NCBI GenBank assembly: GCA_011050675.1
Contig: DRFI01000005.1
Span: forward strand, 1-64,000
Direction of reading: 5' to 3'
Length of the DNA: 64,000 nt
From: Maribacter sp.
Lineage (GTDB): Bacteria > Bacteroidota > Bacteroidia > Flavobacteriales > Flavobacteriaceae
Shown here: in pieces, positions 27,533-36,461 of the stretch
How positions within the stretch are numbered: position 1 is the stretch's first letter
Layout of the letters: every line of letters starts with the position of its first letter
Position numbers and translations under genes: made by a program
The notes under the pieces: model-generated
Database searches by the model: none
What the model saw: only the letters and a program-made list of their open reading frames with translations
Told to the model about the DNA's origin: nothing

Positions 27533-28930
27533 ATGACCTATCAATTTAAGACATATCATAAAAAAATTCTTGCCGACACGGTTACTCCGGTAAGTGTTTA
27601 TTTAAAAATAAGAGACCGTTTTCCAAATAGTATCTTATTAGAAAGTAGCGACTATCACGCCAACAATAATAGCTTTTCCTATATCTGCTGCAACCCTATT
27701 GCATCGATTAAAGTAGAAAACGAAATTATTACTAAGCAATTTCCCGATGGTGCTACTGAAGAAATACAAATTACCCCTCAAACAAACGTTGTTGACATTA
27801 TAGATTCTTTCAGCAAAACTTTTAAAGCTGATGACAATGACTATAAATTTATTAATAATGGATTGTTCGGGTACATGGCGTATGACGCTGTTCGATATTT
27901 TGAAGATGTAAAATTATCTGTAAAAGATGATTCTATTCAGATTCCAGATATTTACTATGCGGTATACCAAAACATTATAGCCATAAATCATTTCAAAAAT
28001 GAAGCATATCTTTTTGCTCATTGCTATGAAACTGAAAACAATATTCCAGAATTAGAACAGCTTTTAAATATTAGAAATTTTGCTACGTACAATTTCAAAA
28101 TTGATGGTGATAGAGAATCTAATTTAGAAGATCAAGAATATAGAGACCAGGTAGCTTTAGCAAAGAAACATTGCCAACGTGGAGATGTATTCCAACTTGT
28201 ATTAAGTAGACGTTTTTCTCAAGGCTTTAAAGGTGATGAGTTCAATGTGTATAGAGCTTTACGATCTGTAAATCCTTCTCCGTACTTATTCTATTTCGAT
28301 TATGGCGATTTTAAAATATTCGGTAGTTCTCCAGAAGCGCAATTAATTGTCAGTGACGGTAAAGCAGAAATACACCCAATAGCAGGTACTTTCAAAAGAA
28401 CCGGTAATGATGAACAAGATGCGCAGCTAGCGAAAGAATTAAAGACAGACGATAAAGAGAATAGCGAGCATGTTATGCTAGTTGATCTTGCTAGAAATGA
28501 CTTAAGTAGAAATGGTAGTGTTGTACAAGTTGAAAACTATAGAGAAGTGCAGTTTTTCTCGCATGTTATACACCTTGTTTCTAAGGTAACGGGAATGAAG
28601 AAAAGTGATATCCCTACTATGAAAGTGGTAGCAGATACTTTTCCCGCAGGCACATTAAGTGGCGCACCAAAACATATGGCGATGCAGCTTATAGAAAAAT
28701 ACGAAAAAACAAGTCGTGGTTATTATGGCGGTGCTATTGGTTTCATGGATTTTACAGGAAACTTCAACCATGCCATAATGATTAGAACTTTTTTAAGTAA
28801 AAATCACAAACTACATTACCAAGCGGGTGCCGGCTTAGTTGCTGCATCTGATCCAGAAAGTGAATTACAAGAGACATTTAATAAATTGGGTGCATTGACC
28901 AAAGCATTAGAAATAGCTGAAGATATTTAA
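27533..28930 (+). CDS. trpE: Anthranilate synthase component I
   Basis: 465 residues. It converts chorismate and ammonia to anthranilate, the first step of Trp synthesis. The N-terminal LLES motif (SILLESSDYH) is the usual Trp feedback site; the C-terminal chorismate-binding domain has RCQRGDVFQLVLSRRF-like text (HCQRGDVFQLVLSRRF), NPSPYLFYFDYGDFKIFGSSPE, HPIAGTFKR, and FPAGTLSGAPK. It heads the full trpEGDCFBA operon under attenuator control, so flux is governed by both transcription and feedback. Confidence 0.97.
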   Translation: MTYQFKTYHKKILADTVTPVSVYLKIRDRFPNSILLESSDYHANNNSFSYICCNPIASIKVENEIITKQFPDGATEEIQITPQTNVVDIIDSFSKTFKADDNDYKFINNGLFGYMAYDAVRYFEDVKLSVKDDSIQIPDIYYAVYQNIIAINHFKNEAYLFAHCYETENNIPELEQLLNIRNFATYNFKIDGDRESNLEDQEYRDQVALAKKHCQRGDVFQLVLSRRFSQGFKGDEFNVYRALRSVNPSPYLFYFDYGDFKIFGSSPEAQLIVSDGKAEIHPIAGTFKRTGNDEQDAQLAKELKTDDKENSEHVMLVDLARNDLSRNGSVVQVENYREVQFFSHVIHLVSKVTGMKKSDIPTMKVVADTFPAGTLSGAPKHMAMQLIEKYEKTSRGYYGGAIGFMDFTGNFNHAIMIRTFLSKNHKLHYQAGAGLVAASDPESELQETFNKLGALTKALEIAEDI

Positions 28931-28931
28931 A

Positions 28932-29495
28932 ATGAAGAAAATATTAGTCATAGATAATTACGATAGTTTTACTTACAATCTAGTACATTATTTAGAGGAA
29001 CTTGATTGTGAAGTTATCGTTAAACGTAACGACCAACTAACGCTAGAGGAAGTAAATGCATTTGACAAAATTGTACTTTCACCTGGTCCTGGTATACCTG
29101 ATGAAGCTGGTTTACTGAAACAAATTATAGAAAAGTATGCACCTACAAAAAGTATTTTTGGTGTATGCCTTGGCCAACAAGCTATTGCAGAGGTATTTGG
29201 TGGTTCACTTATAAACTTAGATGAAGTCTATCATGGTATTGCAACCAAAATACAAATTACTAAAGGAGATATTATTTTTAAAGATATACCCAATGAAATT
29301 GAAGTTGGTCGTTACCATTCATGGGTGGTGAACCCAAATTTACCAGATAGTTTAGAAGCTACCTCTGTTGATGAAAACGGACAAATTATGTCACTAAGAC
29401 ATAAAACGTACGATGTTCGCGCTGTGCAATTTCACCCAGAATCTGTTCTAACGCCGCAAGGGAAAAAGATGTTAGAAAATTGGTTAAACGCTTAA
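28932..29495 (+). CDS. trpG: Anthranilate synthase component II (glutamine amidotransferase)
   Basis: 187 residues, class I glutamine amidotransferase that supplies ammonia to TrpE. It shows VIDNYDSFTYNLVHYLEEL, the oxyanion loop SPGPGIPDEAG, the nucleophile Cys in GVCLGQQAIAE, and the His/Glu pair in VQFHPESVLTP. It starts 1 nt after trpE. The same protein may also serve PabA in folate synthesis, as in many bacteria. Confidence 0.97.
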   Translation: MKKILVIDNYDSFTYNLVHYLEELDCEVIVKRNDQLTLEEVNAFDKIVLSPGPGIPDEAGLLKQIIEKYAPTKSIFGVCLGQQAIAEVFGGSLINLDEVYHGIATKIQITKGDIIFKDIPNEIEVGRYHSWVVNPNLPDSLEATSVDENGQIMSLRHKTYDVRAVQFHPESVLTPQGKKMLENWLNA

Positions 29496-29547
29496 GCTTA
29501 ATTAGCATAAAATAAGCCTTAAGGTTTTACTTAATACAACTTAGAGA

Positions 29548-30543
29548 ATGAAAGAGACACTAAATAAACTTATAAATCACGAAATACTTTCAAAAGAAGA
29601 CGCAAAACGTATTCTCGTGAATATTGCAAAAGGTGATTACAATACTAGTCAAATAGCGGCTTTTTTAACCGTGTATATGATGCGTAGTATTACCATTGAA
29701 GAATTAGAAGGTTTTAGAGATGCTTTGCTAGATTTATGTTTGGCGGTAGATTTATCTGCCTACAACCCTATTGACCTTTGTGGTACTGGTGGTGATGGTA
29801 AGGATACTTTTAATATATCTACACTAGCATCATTTGTTACGGCAGGTGCAGGCGTAAAGGTTACTAAACATGGTAATTACGGAGTTTCCTCTAAATGTGG
29901 AAGTAGTAATGTTATGGAGTTTCTTGGAATAAAATTCAGTAACGACGCTGGCTTCTTAGAAAAATGCATTGATGAAGCTGGAATATGCGTTTTGCACGCT
30001 CCCCTATTTCATCCTGCCATGAAGAATGTTGCTCCTATTAGAAAAGATTTAGGTGTTAAAACATTCTTTAATATGTTAGGTCCTATGGTAAATCCTGCAT
30101 TTCCAAAGAACCAAATGGTTGGTGTTTTCAACTTAGAACTGGCACGTATGTACGGATATCTATATCAAAAGACCGATAAAAATTTCACTGTACTTCATGC
30201 ATTAGATGGTTATGATGAAATCTCTTTGACAGGAAATACCAAAACTATTTCTAACCATACAGAGAGTATGCTAAAACCTTCTGATTTTGGCGTAAAACAA
30301 ATAAAGCAAAGTGATATTGTTGGTGGAGATTCTATTGATACTTCTGCCCAAATTTTCTTGAACGTTTTACAAGGTAGAGGTACCGAAGCCCAGAATAATG
30401 TGGTTTGTGCCAATGCTGGTATTGCCATTGCAACGGTAGATGGTTTGACACCACTTCAAGGTTTTGAAAGAGCTAAAGAATCTTTACTAAGCGGAAAAGG
30501 ATTGGTAGCATTGAAGAAAATACAGGAACTGAGTAAAATTTAA
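29548..30543 (+). CDS. trpD: Anthranilate phosphoribosyltransferase
   Basis: 331 residues. It transfers phosphoribosyl from PRPP to anthranilate. The PRPP/anthranilate motif CGTGGDGKDTFNIST and the KHGNYGVSSKCGSSNVMEFLG segment are diagnostic, with ARMYGYLYQKT and VLHALDGYDEISLTG later. It is stand-alone (not fused to TrpG) and lies 52 nt after trpG. Confidence 0.97.
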   Translation: MKETLNKLINHEILSKEDAKRILVNIAKGDYNTSQIAAFLTVYMMRSITIEELEGFRDALLDLCLAVDLSAYNPIDLCGTGGDGKDTFNISTLASFVTAGAGVKVTKHGNYGVSSKCGSSNVMEFLGIKFSNDAGFLEKCIDEAGICVLHAPLFHPAMKNVAPIRKDLGVKTFFNMLGPMVNPAFPKNQMVGVFNLELARMYGYLYQKTDKNFTVLHALDGYDEISLTGNTKTISNHTESMLKPSDFGVKQIKQSDIVGGDSIDTSAQIFLNVLQGRGTEAQNNVVCANAGIAIATVDGLTPLQGFERAKESLLSGKGLVALKKIQELSKI

Positions 30544-30591
30544 ACTTCATACCTCGCCTAGCAAAAACAAATTGAAAAGAGTATACATCTT

Positions 30592-31377
30592 ATGAACATT
30601 CTAGATAAAATAGTAGCCGATAAACGTAAGGAAGTCGATTTAAAAAAATTGATTTTTCCTCCTTCTCAATTTGAACATTCTATACTTTTTGAAAGGGAAA
30701 CTTTTTCTTTAGCGAAGGCACTAAGAAATAGTGATACGGGAATTATTTCTGAATTTAAACGTAGGTCTCCATCAAAAGAAAGCATCAACCAAAATGCCAA
30801 CGTAGGTCAGGTTGCTAAAAATTACGAGAAAGCTGGTGTATGTGGCATGAGTGTTTTAACCGATATTAAATATTTCGGAGGCTCTATTGAAGATTTAATT
30901 TTAGCTAGAGCATCTGTACAATTGCCATTATTGCGAAAGGAATTTATCATAAGTGAATATCAAATTATTGAGGCTAAAGCATATGGCGCTGACGTAATTC
31001 TTTTAATTGCCGCTATTTTAACTAAACAAGAAATAAAAACCTTCTCCGAGCTTGCTAAAAGCTTAGGTTTAGATGTATTGTTAGAAGTACATAATGAAGA
31101 AGAACTTCATAAATCTATTATGCCCAGTCTAGATATGCTAGGTGTAAACAATAGAAATCTAAAGACTTTTGAAGTTAGTTTAGAAACGAGTAAAAAGTTA
31201 TCAAAACTGATTCCCAATGATTTCGTCAAAGTTTCTGAAAGTGGCATTAGTTCTGTAGATGCTATTAAAGAATTAAAACCATATGGTTATGAAGGCTTTT
31301 TAATTGGTGAGAATTTTATGAAAACCGATAATCCAGGTAAAAGTGCGATTGAATTCATTAAAAAGCTAAAGAACTAA
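30592..31377 (+). CDS. trpC: Indole-3-glycerol phosphate synthase
   Basis: 261 residues, a TIM barrel that closes the indole ring. Motifs: ISEFKRRSPSKESIN with the catalytic Lys, GVCGMSVLTDIKYFGGS, LLRKEFIISEYQI, LLEVHNEEEL, GVNNRNLKTFEV, and VSESGISS. It is not fused to TrpF, unlike in E. coli; its stop overlaps the trpF start by one base. Confidence 0.97.
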   Translation: MNILDKIVADKRKEVDLKKLIFPPSQFEHSILFERETFSLAKALRNSDTGIISEFKRRSPSKESINQNANVGQVAKNYEKAGVCGMSVLTDIKYFGGSIEDLILARASVQLPLLRKEFIISEYQIIEAKAYGADVILLIAAILTKQEIKTFSELAKSLGLDVLLEVHNEEELHKSIMPSLDMLGVNNRNLKTFEVSLETSKKLSKLIPNDFVKVSESGISSVDAIKELKPYGYEGFLIGENFMKTDNPGKSAIEFIKKLKN

Positions 31378-32003
31378 TGAAGCTTAAAATTTGTGGAATG
31401 AAACTGAATACACCTGAAGTTGCGCAATTGCGACCAGACTATTTAGGCTTTATTTTCTGGGAACCTTCTTCTCGGTTTTTTGAAGGTGAAATTCCAGAAC
31501 TTCCCCATAAGATAAGTAAAGTCGGAGTTTTTGTTGATGCGAAACTAGACTATATTATTAAAACAGCTACTAAGTATCATTTACAAGGACTGCAATTGCA
31601 CGGTCATGAATCTCCCGAATTTTGTTCTGAAATTGCATCAGAATTAAAAAAACTGAATAATAAAGTAGATATCATAAAAGTCTTTTCTATTAAAGAGGAA
31701 TTCGACTTTGATCTATTGAAACCGTATGAAAATGTGTGCGACTATTTCCTTTTTGACACCAAAGGAAAATTACCTGGTGGTAATGGGTATACATTCGACT
31801 GGTCTGTTCTAAAGAATTACCCCTCTACCAAACCTTATTTTTTAAGTGGAGGTATTGGTCTAAATAATCTTGAAAAGATTAATGAGTTTATGAAAACACC
31901 TGAGTTTAAATACTGCTTTGCCATTGATGTAAATAGCAGCTTTGAAATTGCACCAGGATTGAAAAATATAGAAGAATTACAAAAGTTTAAAGAAGCGCTA
32001 TGA
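31377..32003 (+). CDS. trpF: Phosphoribosylanthranilate isomerase
   Basis: 208 residues, a TIM barrel performing the Amadori rearrangement. It starts MKLKICGMK with the catalytic Cys, has [30 protein letters not shown], the catalytic Asp in YFLFDTKG, and LSGGIGLNN plus AIDVNSSFE near the end. Start and stop overlap its neighbours (TAATG with trpC, ATGA with trpB), so translation is coupled on both sides. Confidence 0.96.
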   Translation: MKLKICGMKLNTPEVAQLRPDYLGFIFWEPSSRFFEGEIPELPHKISKVGVFVDAKLDYIIKTATKYHLQGLQLHGHESPEFCSEIASELKKLNNKVDIIKVFSIKEEFDFDLLKPYENVCDYFLFDTKGKLPGGNGYTFDWSVLKNYPSTKPYFLSGGIGLNNLEKINEFMKTPEFKYCFAIDVNSSFEIAPGLKNIEELQKFKEAL

Positions 32004-33184
32004 ATTATAATGCTGATGAAAAAGGATACTACGGTGAATTTGGTGGTGCCTTTATACCCGAAATGTTGTACCCAAATGTAGAAGAGCTACGACAGAATTA
32101 TTTAAAACTGATGTATGAAGATTCTTTTCAGAAAGAATTTAATCAGCTTTTAAAAGACTATGTTGGTAGACCTTCTCCCCTATATTTTGCTAAACGCCTT
32201 TCTGAAAAGCACGGATGTAAAATATATCTAAAAAGAGAAGACCTTAACCATACAGGTGCTCACAAAGTAAATAATACCATTGGTCAAATTCTAATGGCTC
32301 AAAGACTAGGTAAGACTAGAATTATTGCTGAAACTGGTGCTGGTCAGCATGGTGTGGCTACCGCTACTGTTTGCGCTTTAATGGGCATGGAATGTATCGT
32401 TTACATGGGTGAAATTGATATTGCGCGTCAAGCCCCGAATGTTGCCCGTATGAAAATGCTCGGTGCCGAGGTACGACCTGCAAAATCTGGTAGTAGAACT
32501 TTAAAAGATGCTACCAACGAAGCTATTAGAGATTGGATCAATAACCCTGTAGACACGCATTACATTATTGGTTCCGCTATTGGTCCACATCCTTACCCAG
32601 ACATGGTTACTCGTTTTCAATCGGTAATTTCCGAAGAAATAAAATGGCAACTGAAAGAACATGAAGGGCGAGAAAATCCTGATTATGTAGTGGCTTGTAT
32701 TGGTGGAGGTAGTAATGCCGCTGGTACTTATTATCACTTCTTAGACGAACCTGAAGTTGGCATTATTGCTGTTGAAGCTGCTGGTAAAGGTGTTAATTCT
32801 GGCGAAAGTGCAGCTACATCTGCTCTTGGTAAAGTAGGTATAATTCATGGTTGCAAAACCATGTTGATGCAAACCACAGATGGTCAAATTACGGAACCTT
32901 ACTCTATTTCTGCTGGATTAGATTATCCTGGCGTAGGACCAATGCATTCGCATTTATTCAAATCTGGTCGTGCAGAGTTTTATTCGGCTACTGATGATGA
33001 AGCTATGGCTGCAGGCTTAGAGCTTTCTCAATTAGAAGGTATTATTCCGGCTATAGAAACAGGACATGCATTTGCCATTTTTGAACATAAAAAATTTAAA
33101 AAAGATGACGTTGTCGTTATCAGTCTTTCTGGTCGTGGCGATAAAGATTTGAACACTTATATAGATTACTTTAAGTTAGCATAA
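32000..33184 (+). CDS. trpB: Tryptophan synthase beta chain
   Basis: 394 residues, a PLP enzyme that condenses indole and serine. The PLP lysine lies in [15 protein letters not shown], with [14 protein letters not shown], the GGGSNAAG phosphate-binding loop, and [12 protein letters not shown]. It is the standard TrpB1 type, paired with the TrpA gene 7 nt downstream, and the two proteins form an alpha2-beta2 complex with an indole tunnel. Confidence 0.98.
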   Translation: MNYNADEKGYYGEFGGAFIPEMLYPNVEELRQNYLKLMYEDSFQKEFNQLLKDYVGRPSPLYFAKRLSEKHGCKIYLKREDLNHTGAHKVNNTIGQILMAQRLGKTRIIAETGAGQHGVATATVCALMGMECIVYMGEIDIARQAPNVARMKMLGAEVRPAKSGSRTLKDATNEAIRDWINNPVDTHYIIGSAIGPHPYPDMVTRFQSVISEEIKWQLKEHEGRENPDYVVACIGGGSNAAGTYYHFLDEPEVGIIAVEAAGKGVNSGESAATSALGKVGIIHGCKTMLMQTTDGQITEPYSISAGLDYPGVGPMHSHLFKSGRAEFYSATDDEAMAAGLELSQLEGIIPAIETGHAFAIFEHKKFKKDDVVVISLSGRGDKDLNTYIDYFKLA

Positions 33185-33191
33185 CCTTATT

Positions 33192-33956
33192 ATGAGCAAT
33201 AGAATTACAACAAAGTTACAAGAAGACAAAAAGCTTCTTTCTATATATTTCACCGCTGGTTACCCCGCATTGAACGATACCGTACAAATCATTCAAGATT
33301 TGGAAAAGAACGGCGTAGATATGATCGAAATAGGTTTACCATTTAGTGACCCATTAGCCGACGGACCAACTATTCAAGAAAGCTCAACAGCTGCATTGAA
33401 AAATGGAATGACTACCGAAATACTTTTCAACCAATTAAAAAATATTCGTAAAACGGTTTCTATTCCTTTAATTATCATGGGATATTTTAACCCAATGTTG
33501 CAATATGGTGTTGAGGCATTCTGTAAAAAATGTCAAGAAATTGGTATTGACGGACTCATTTTACCAGACCTTCCGTTAGATGTGTACCAAGAAGATTATG
33601 AAGCTATTTTTAAGAAATACGAACTCATAAATGTTTTTCTAATTACACCACAAACGAGCGATATTCGTATTCGCCAAATTGACGATGCTTCAAACGGATT
33701 CATCTATATGGTAAGTTCAGCTAGTGTTACAGGTTCAAAATCGGGCTTTGGTCAAGAACAAGAAAATTATTTTGAGCGTATTGCGGCAATGAATTTAAAG
33801 AACCCACAAATAGTAGGTTTCGGTATTAAAGATGAAGAAACATTTCAACAGGCTACTAAAACTGCTAAAGGTGCTATAATAGGCTCTGCTTTTATTAAGC
33901 ATTTGACAGCGAAAGGGACTAATTCTGTTGCAGAGTTTGTTAAGACAATTCGGTAA
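33192..33956 (+). CDS. trpA: Tryptophan synthase alpha chain
   Basis: 254 residues, a TIM barrel that cleaves indole-3-glycerol phosphate. The catalytic Glu is in DMIEIGLPFSDPLADGP, the Asp in GIDGLILPDLPLD, with FIYMVSSASVTGSKSGFG and VGFGIKDEETF following. It is the last biosynthetic gene of the operon; a small membrane protein gene begins 4 nt after its stop. Confidence 0.98.
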   Translation: MSNRITTKLQEDKKLLSIYFTAGYPALNDTVQIIQDLEKNGVDMIEIGLPFSDPLADGPTIQESSTAALKNGMTTEILFNQLKNIRKTVSIPLIIMGYFNPMLQYGVEAFCKKCQEIGIDGLILPDLPLDVYQEDYEAIFKKYELINVFLITPQTSDIRIRQIDDASNGFIYMVSSASVTGSKSGFGQEQENYFERIAAMNLKNPQIVGFGIKDEETFQQATKTAKGAIIGSAFIKHLTAKGTNSVAEFVKTIR

Positions 33957-33960
33957 ACTG

Positions 33961-34188
33961 ATGGAGATTCTTAATAATTGGAAACTAATAATTTTATTAT
34001 GTCTCACATTAGGCCTAGCTCCTTTTTTTCCTGAGCCACATATTTATGGAAAATTAAAGTGGATTTTAGGAGGAGCACAGGGTATGAGCTTTATGGATTG
34101 GTTCGATGTTTTGCTACATGGTTCTCCTTTTTTGTTGTTGGCTAGGGTGATATTTACTAAAAATTTCAAAACTAAAAACCAAGAATAA
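33961..34188 (+). CDS. Small conserved membrane protein downstream of trpA
   Basis: 75 residues. One or two membrane segments (LIILLCLTLGLAPFFPEP and DVLLHGSPFLLLARVIF) flank a polar part with GKLKWILGGAQGMSFMDWFD. I have an impression of similar short proteins in other flavobacteria but know no function. The ATG lies 4 nt after the trpA stop, so it is probably co-translated with the trp operon, yet nothing in it suggests a Trp-synthesis role. Confidence 0.75.
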   Translation: MEILNNWKLIILLCLTLGLAPFFPEPHIYGKLKWILGGAQGMSFMDWFDVLLHGSPFLLLARVIFTKNFKTKNQE

Positions 34189-34320
34189 GCCCTTACTTTT
34201 GGATTAAACAAACATATTATTGTTTTTCTTGAGCATTTGAAAAACCTTAACATTTGCAGTATTCTATTCTAACTAGTATTCCCTGCATTTTACCTACATT
34301 TAAAGAATATATCTACGAGA

Positions 34321-35823
34321 ATGAACATGAAAAAATTTCTTACCCTACTATTATTCTTATCACTTTATTCTGGCTACTCGCAAGACTCTATTCTTATAAA
34401 ATCTAAGGTTGCAAATGCTATAACAGAATTGAGAGAATTTGTAGCCATACCGAATGATGCTTTAAATGCTGACGATATAGATACCAACTTATATTGGCTT
34501 AGAAAAAAGTTTACAGAGAGAGGATTCAATAGCACCATTCTTGAAACTGAAGGTTTACCTCTTTTCTTTGCCGCGTTGCCAATGAATGACAACAAACCTA
34601 CCATCTTATTTTATATGCATTTAGATGGGCAGTCTGTAGATGTTACAAAATGGGACCAGTCAGATCCTTATAAAGTAGAATTGAAATCTAAAACCGAAGA
34701 TGGTTGGAAAAAAGAATCTTTTTCAGATTTAACCGATGATATTAATTATGATTGGAGACTATTTGGAAGATCAACTTCTGATGACAAAGGACCTATAGTT
34801 ATGTTCTTAAATGCTATAGATGCTCTTAAAACAAACAAAGTAGACTTACCTTATAATGTAAAAGTTATTTTAGATAGTGAAGAGGAAAAGAGTAGCGCGC
34901 CATTGCCAAAAGCTGTACGAACCTATAAAGATTTACTTAAGGCAGACTTTCTAGTTATTAACGACGGACCTGTACATGTGTCTGGGAAACCAACTATCGT
35001 TTATGGTTGTAGAGGCATCACTACTTTATCTATCACTACTTACGGTCCAATAAAACCTCAACACAGTGGTCATTATGGTAACTATGCACCAAACCCTGGT
35101 TTTCAATTAGCTCAATTACTAGCAACCATGAAAGATGTTGATGGTAAAGTTTTAATTAAAGGGTATTATGACGGTATTACTTTAGATGAAGCAACACTAG
35201 AAATATTAAAAAGTGTGCCTGATAATGTCGAAGAAATCAACACGAACTTAGCAATTGCCAATCCTGAAAAAGTAGGTAGTTTTTATCAAGAGGCTTTACA
35301 ATATCCTTCCTTAAATATTAGAGGATTAGGATCTGCATGGATAGGTGAGAAAGCAAGAACAATAGTACCGGGAACAGCTACTGCAGAATTAGATTTAAGA
35401 TTAGTTCCTGAATCTGATGGTACTCGACTTAAAAACTTAGTAAAAGACCATATTAAAAATCAAGGTTATCATGTTATGGCTACTGAGCCTACCAAAGAAG
35501 ACCGTTTAAAATATGACAGAATTGTTACTATTAAAGAAGGTTCTGTTACCGATGCTTTCCGTACAGATTTAAATAACCCTTTCGGAAATAGTATTGTAAA
35601 AACTATGGAAAATAAATTTGGAGAAAAGCCAGTTCAAATTAGAATTATGGGTGGTACAGTTCCTATCTCTCCTTTCATCAATGAATTGAAAATTCCGGCG
35701 TTTATTGTACCAATGGTGAATCCTGATAACAATCAACATAGTCCTAATGAGAATTTAAAAATTGGGCAAATAGCTTATGGTATTGAAACATTTTATGCCA
35801 TTTTAAGTACTTCACAAAAATAA
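34321..35823 (+). CDS. M20 family metallopeptidase, secreted
   Basis: 500 residues (ATG 34321; Met at residue 3 is an alternative start). A signal peptide (MKKFLTLLLFLSLYSGYSQ) is followed by a peptidase M20 domain: metal ligand YMHLDGQ, the bridging Asp and neighbours in RSTSDDKGPIVMF, the catalytic Glu pair in LDSEEEKSS, and a dimerisation domain with HSGHYGNYAPNP. M20 enzymes are di-zinc carboxypeptidases or dipeptidases; this one likely degrades peptides in the periplasm. No operon partner is apparent. Confidence 0.93.
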   Translation: MNMKKFLTLLLFLSLYSGYSQDSILIKSKVANAITELREFVAIPNDALNADDIDTNLYWLRKKFTERGFNSTILETEGLPLFFAALPMNDNKPTILFYMHLDGQSVDVTKWDQSDPYKVELKSKTEDGWKKESFSDLTDDINYDWRLFGRSTSDDKGPIVMFLNAIDALKTNKVDLPYNVKVILDSEEEKSSAPLPKAVRTYKDLLKADFLVINDGPVHVSGKPTIVYGCRGITTLSITTYGPIKPQHSGHYGNYAPNPGFQLAQLLATMKDVDGKVLIKGYYDGITLDEATLEILKSVPDNVEEINTNLAIANPEKVGSFYQEALQYPSLNIRGLGSAWIGEKARTIVPGTATAELDLRLVPESDGTRLKNLVKDHIKNQGYHVMATEPTKEDRLKYDRIVTIKEGSVTDAFRTDLNNPFGNSIVKTMENKFGEKPVQIRIMGGTVPISPFINELKIPAFIVPMVNPDNNQHSPNENLKIGQIAYGIETFYAILSTSQK

Positions 35824-35956
35824 ACTAAACAAAAGAATATTGATTAGCATGATTCTATATCATGCTAATCTTTAAATATCCCGAAAATAACATAGAGGCT
35901 ACCACAATAAGTTGATAATCTTATTATTTCATTTGTCTGTATCCAAAAAAGAACAT

Positions 35957-36385
35957 ATAAAAAATTACAAACTTTTATCAATTTTAATGCTTTTGTTATT
36001 TATAGCAAGTTGCTCTGATGATGATAATTTTACTACAGAAGTGATTACCCCTGCATCTGGCGATATTGCAGGTGGACCGTTTAATTTTTGTATTGACGGC
36101 GTACTAGATATGGTAAGCGGCATCAAATTAAATAGTTAAAATATAGATGGCAGCATGAGCTCTTAGATAATTACAAATGAATCTGGTACAATACTTGGCT
36201 TATCACCTACTCTAGCTGACGTAAAAGCTGTAAATTTCAATGCTGCTGGCGAAGGAAAATGTTTTATTTATTACATTAGATATGAAGACGGACTATCTGG
36301 TATGGAAATTGGTTGCATATTTGATGAGTTCAATGGTTGCTACGATATTTAGAACGCTATAAAAGTGGTAAGAAAAGTGCATTAA
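35957..36385 (+). pseudogene. Decayed lipoprotein gene with in-frame stops
   Basis: One reading frame of 143 codons stays open in coding sense except for three stops: TAA 36137, TAG 36164 and TAG 36350. It begins with a lipoprotein signal (KLLSILMLLLFIASCSDDD). After the second stop it continues ESGTILGLSPTLADVKAVNF, GEGKCFIYYIRYEDGLSG and NAIKVVRK, which resembles a domain repeated in flavobacterial surface proteins. There the second stop stands where Trp is expected (TGG to TAG). The natural start also looks lost: the codon before KNYKLL is ATA. No frameshift is visible, so decay is recent and by substitution only. A frame from 35912 gives a 75-residue product that is probably not functional. 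Confidence 0.75.
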
Positions 36386-36408
36386 ATTAAGAATTCTCTA
36401 AAAATAGA

Positions 36409-36441
36409 AAATGGCTCTGTAAATTATTTACAGAGCCATTT
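36409..36441. terminator. ppc terminator (long symmetric hairpin)
   Basis: A 15-bp perfect inverted repeat (AAATGGCTCTGTAAA / TTTACAGAGCCATTT, 3-nt loop) lies between the pseudogene and ppc. The better U-rich tail is on the minus strand, after the ppc stop. Confidence 0.75.
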
Positions 36442-36461
36442 TACATTAAGATTATTAACTA

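Noticed and set aside
35912..36139. Frame read as an intact 75-residue lipoprotein
   Set aside because: Homology-like text continues in the same frame past the stop and the signal peptide begins at a mutated start, so it is treated as part of a pseudogene.
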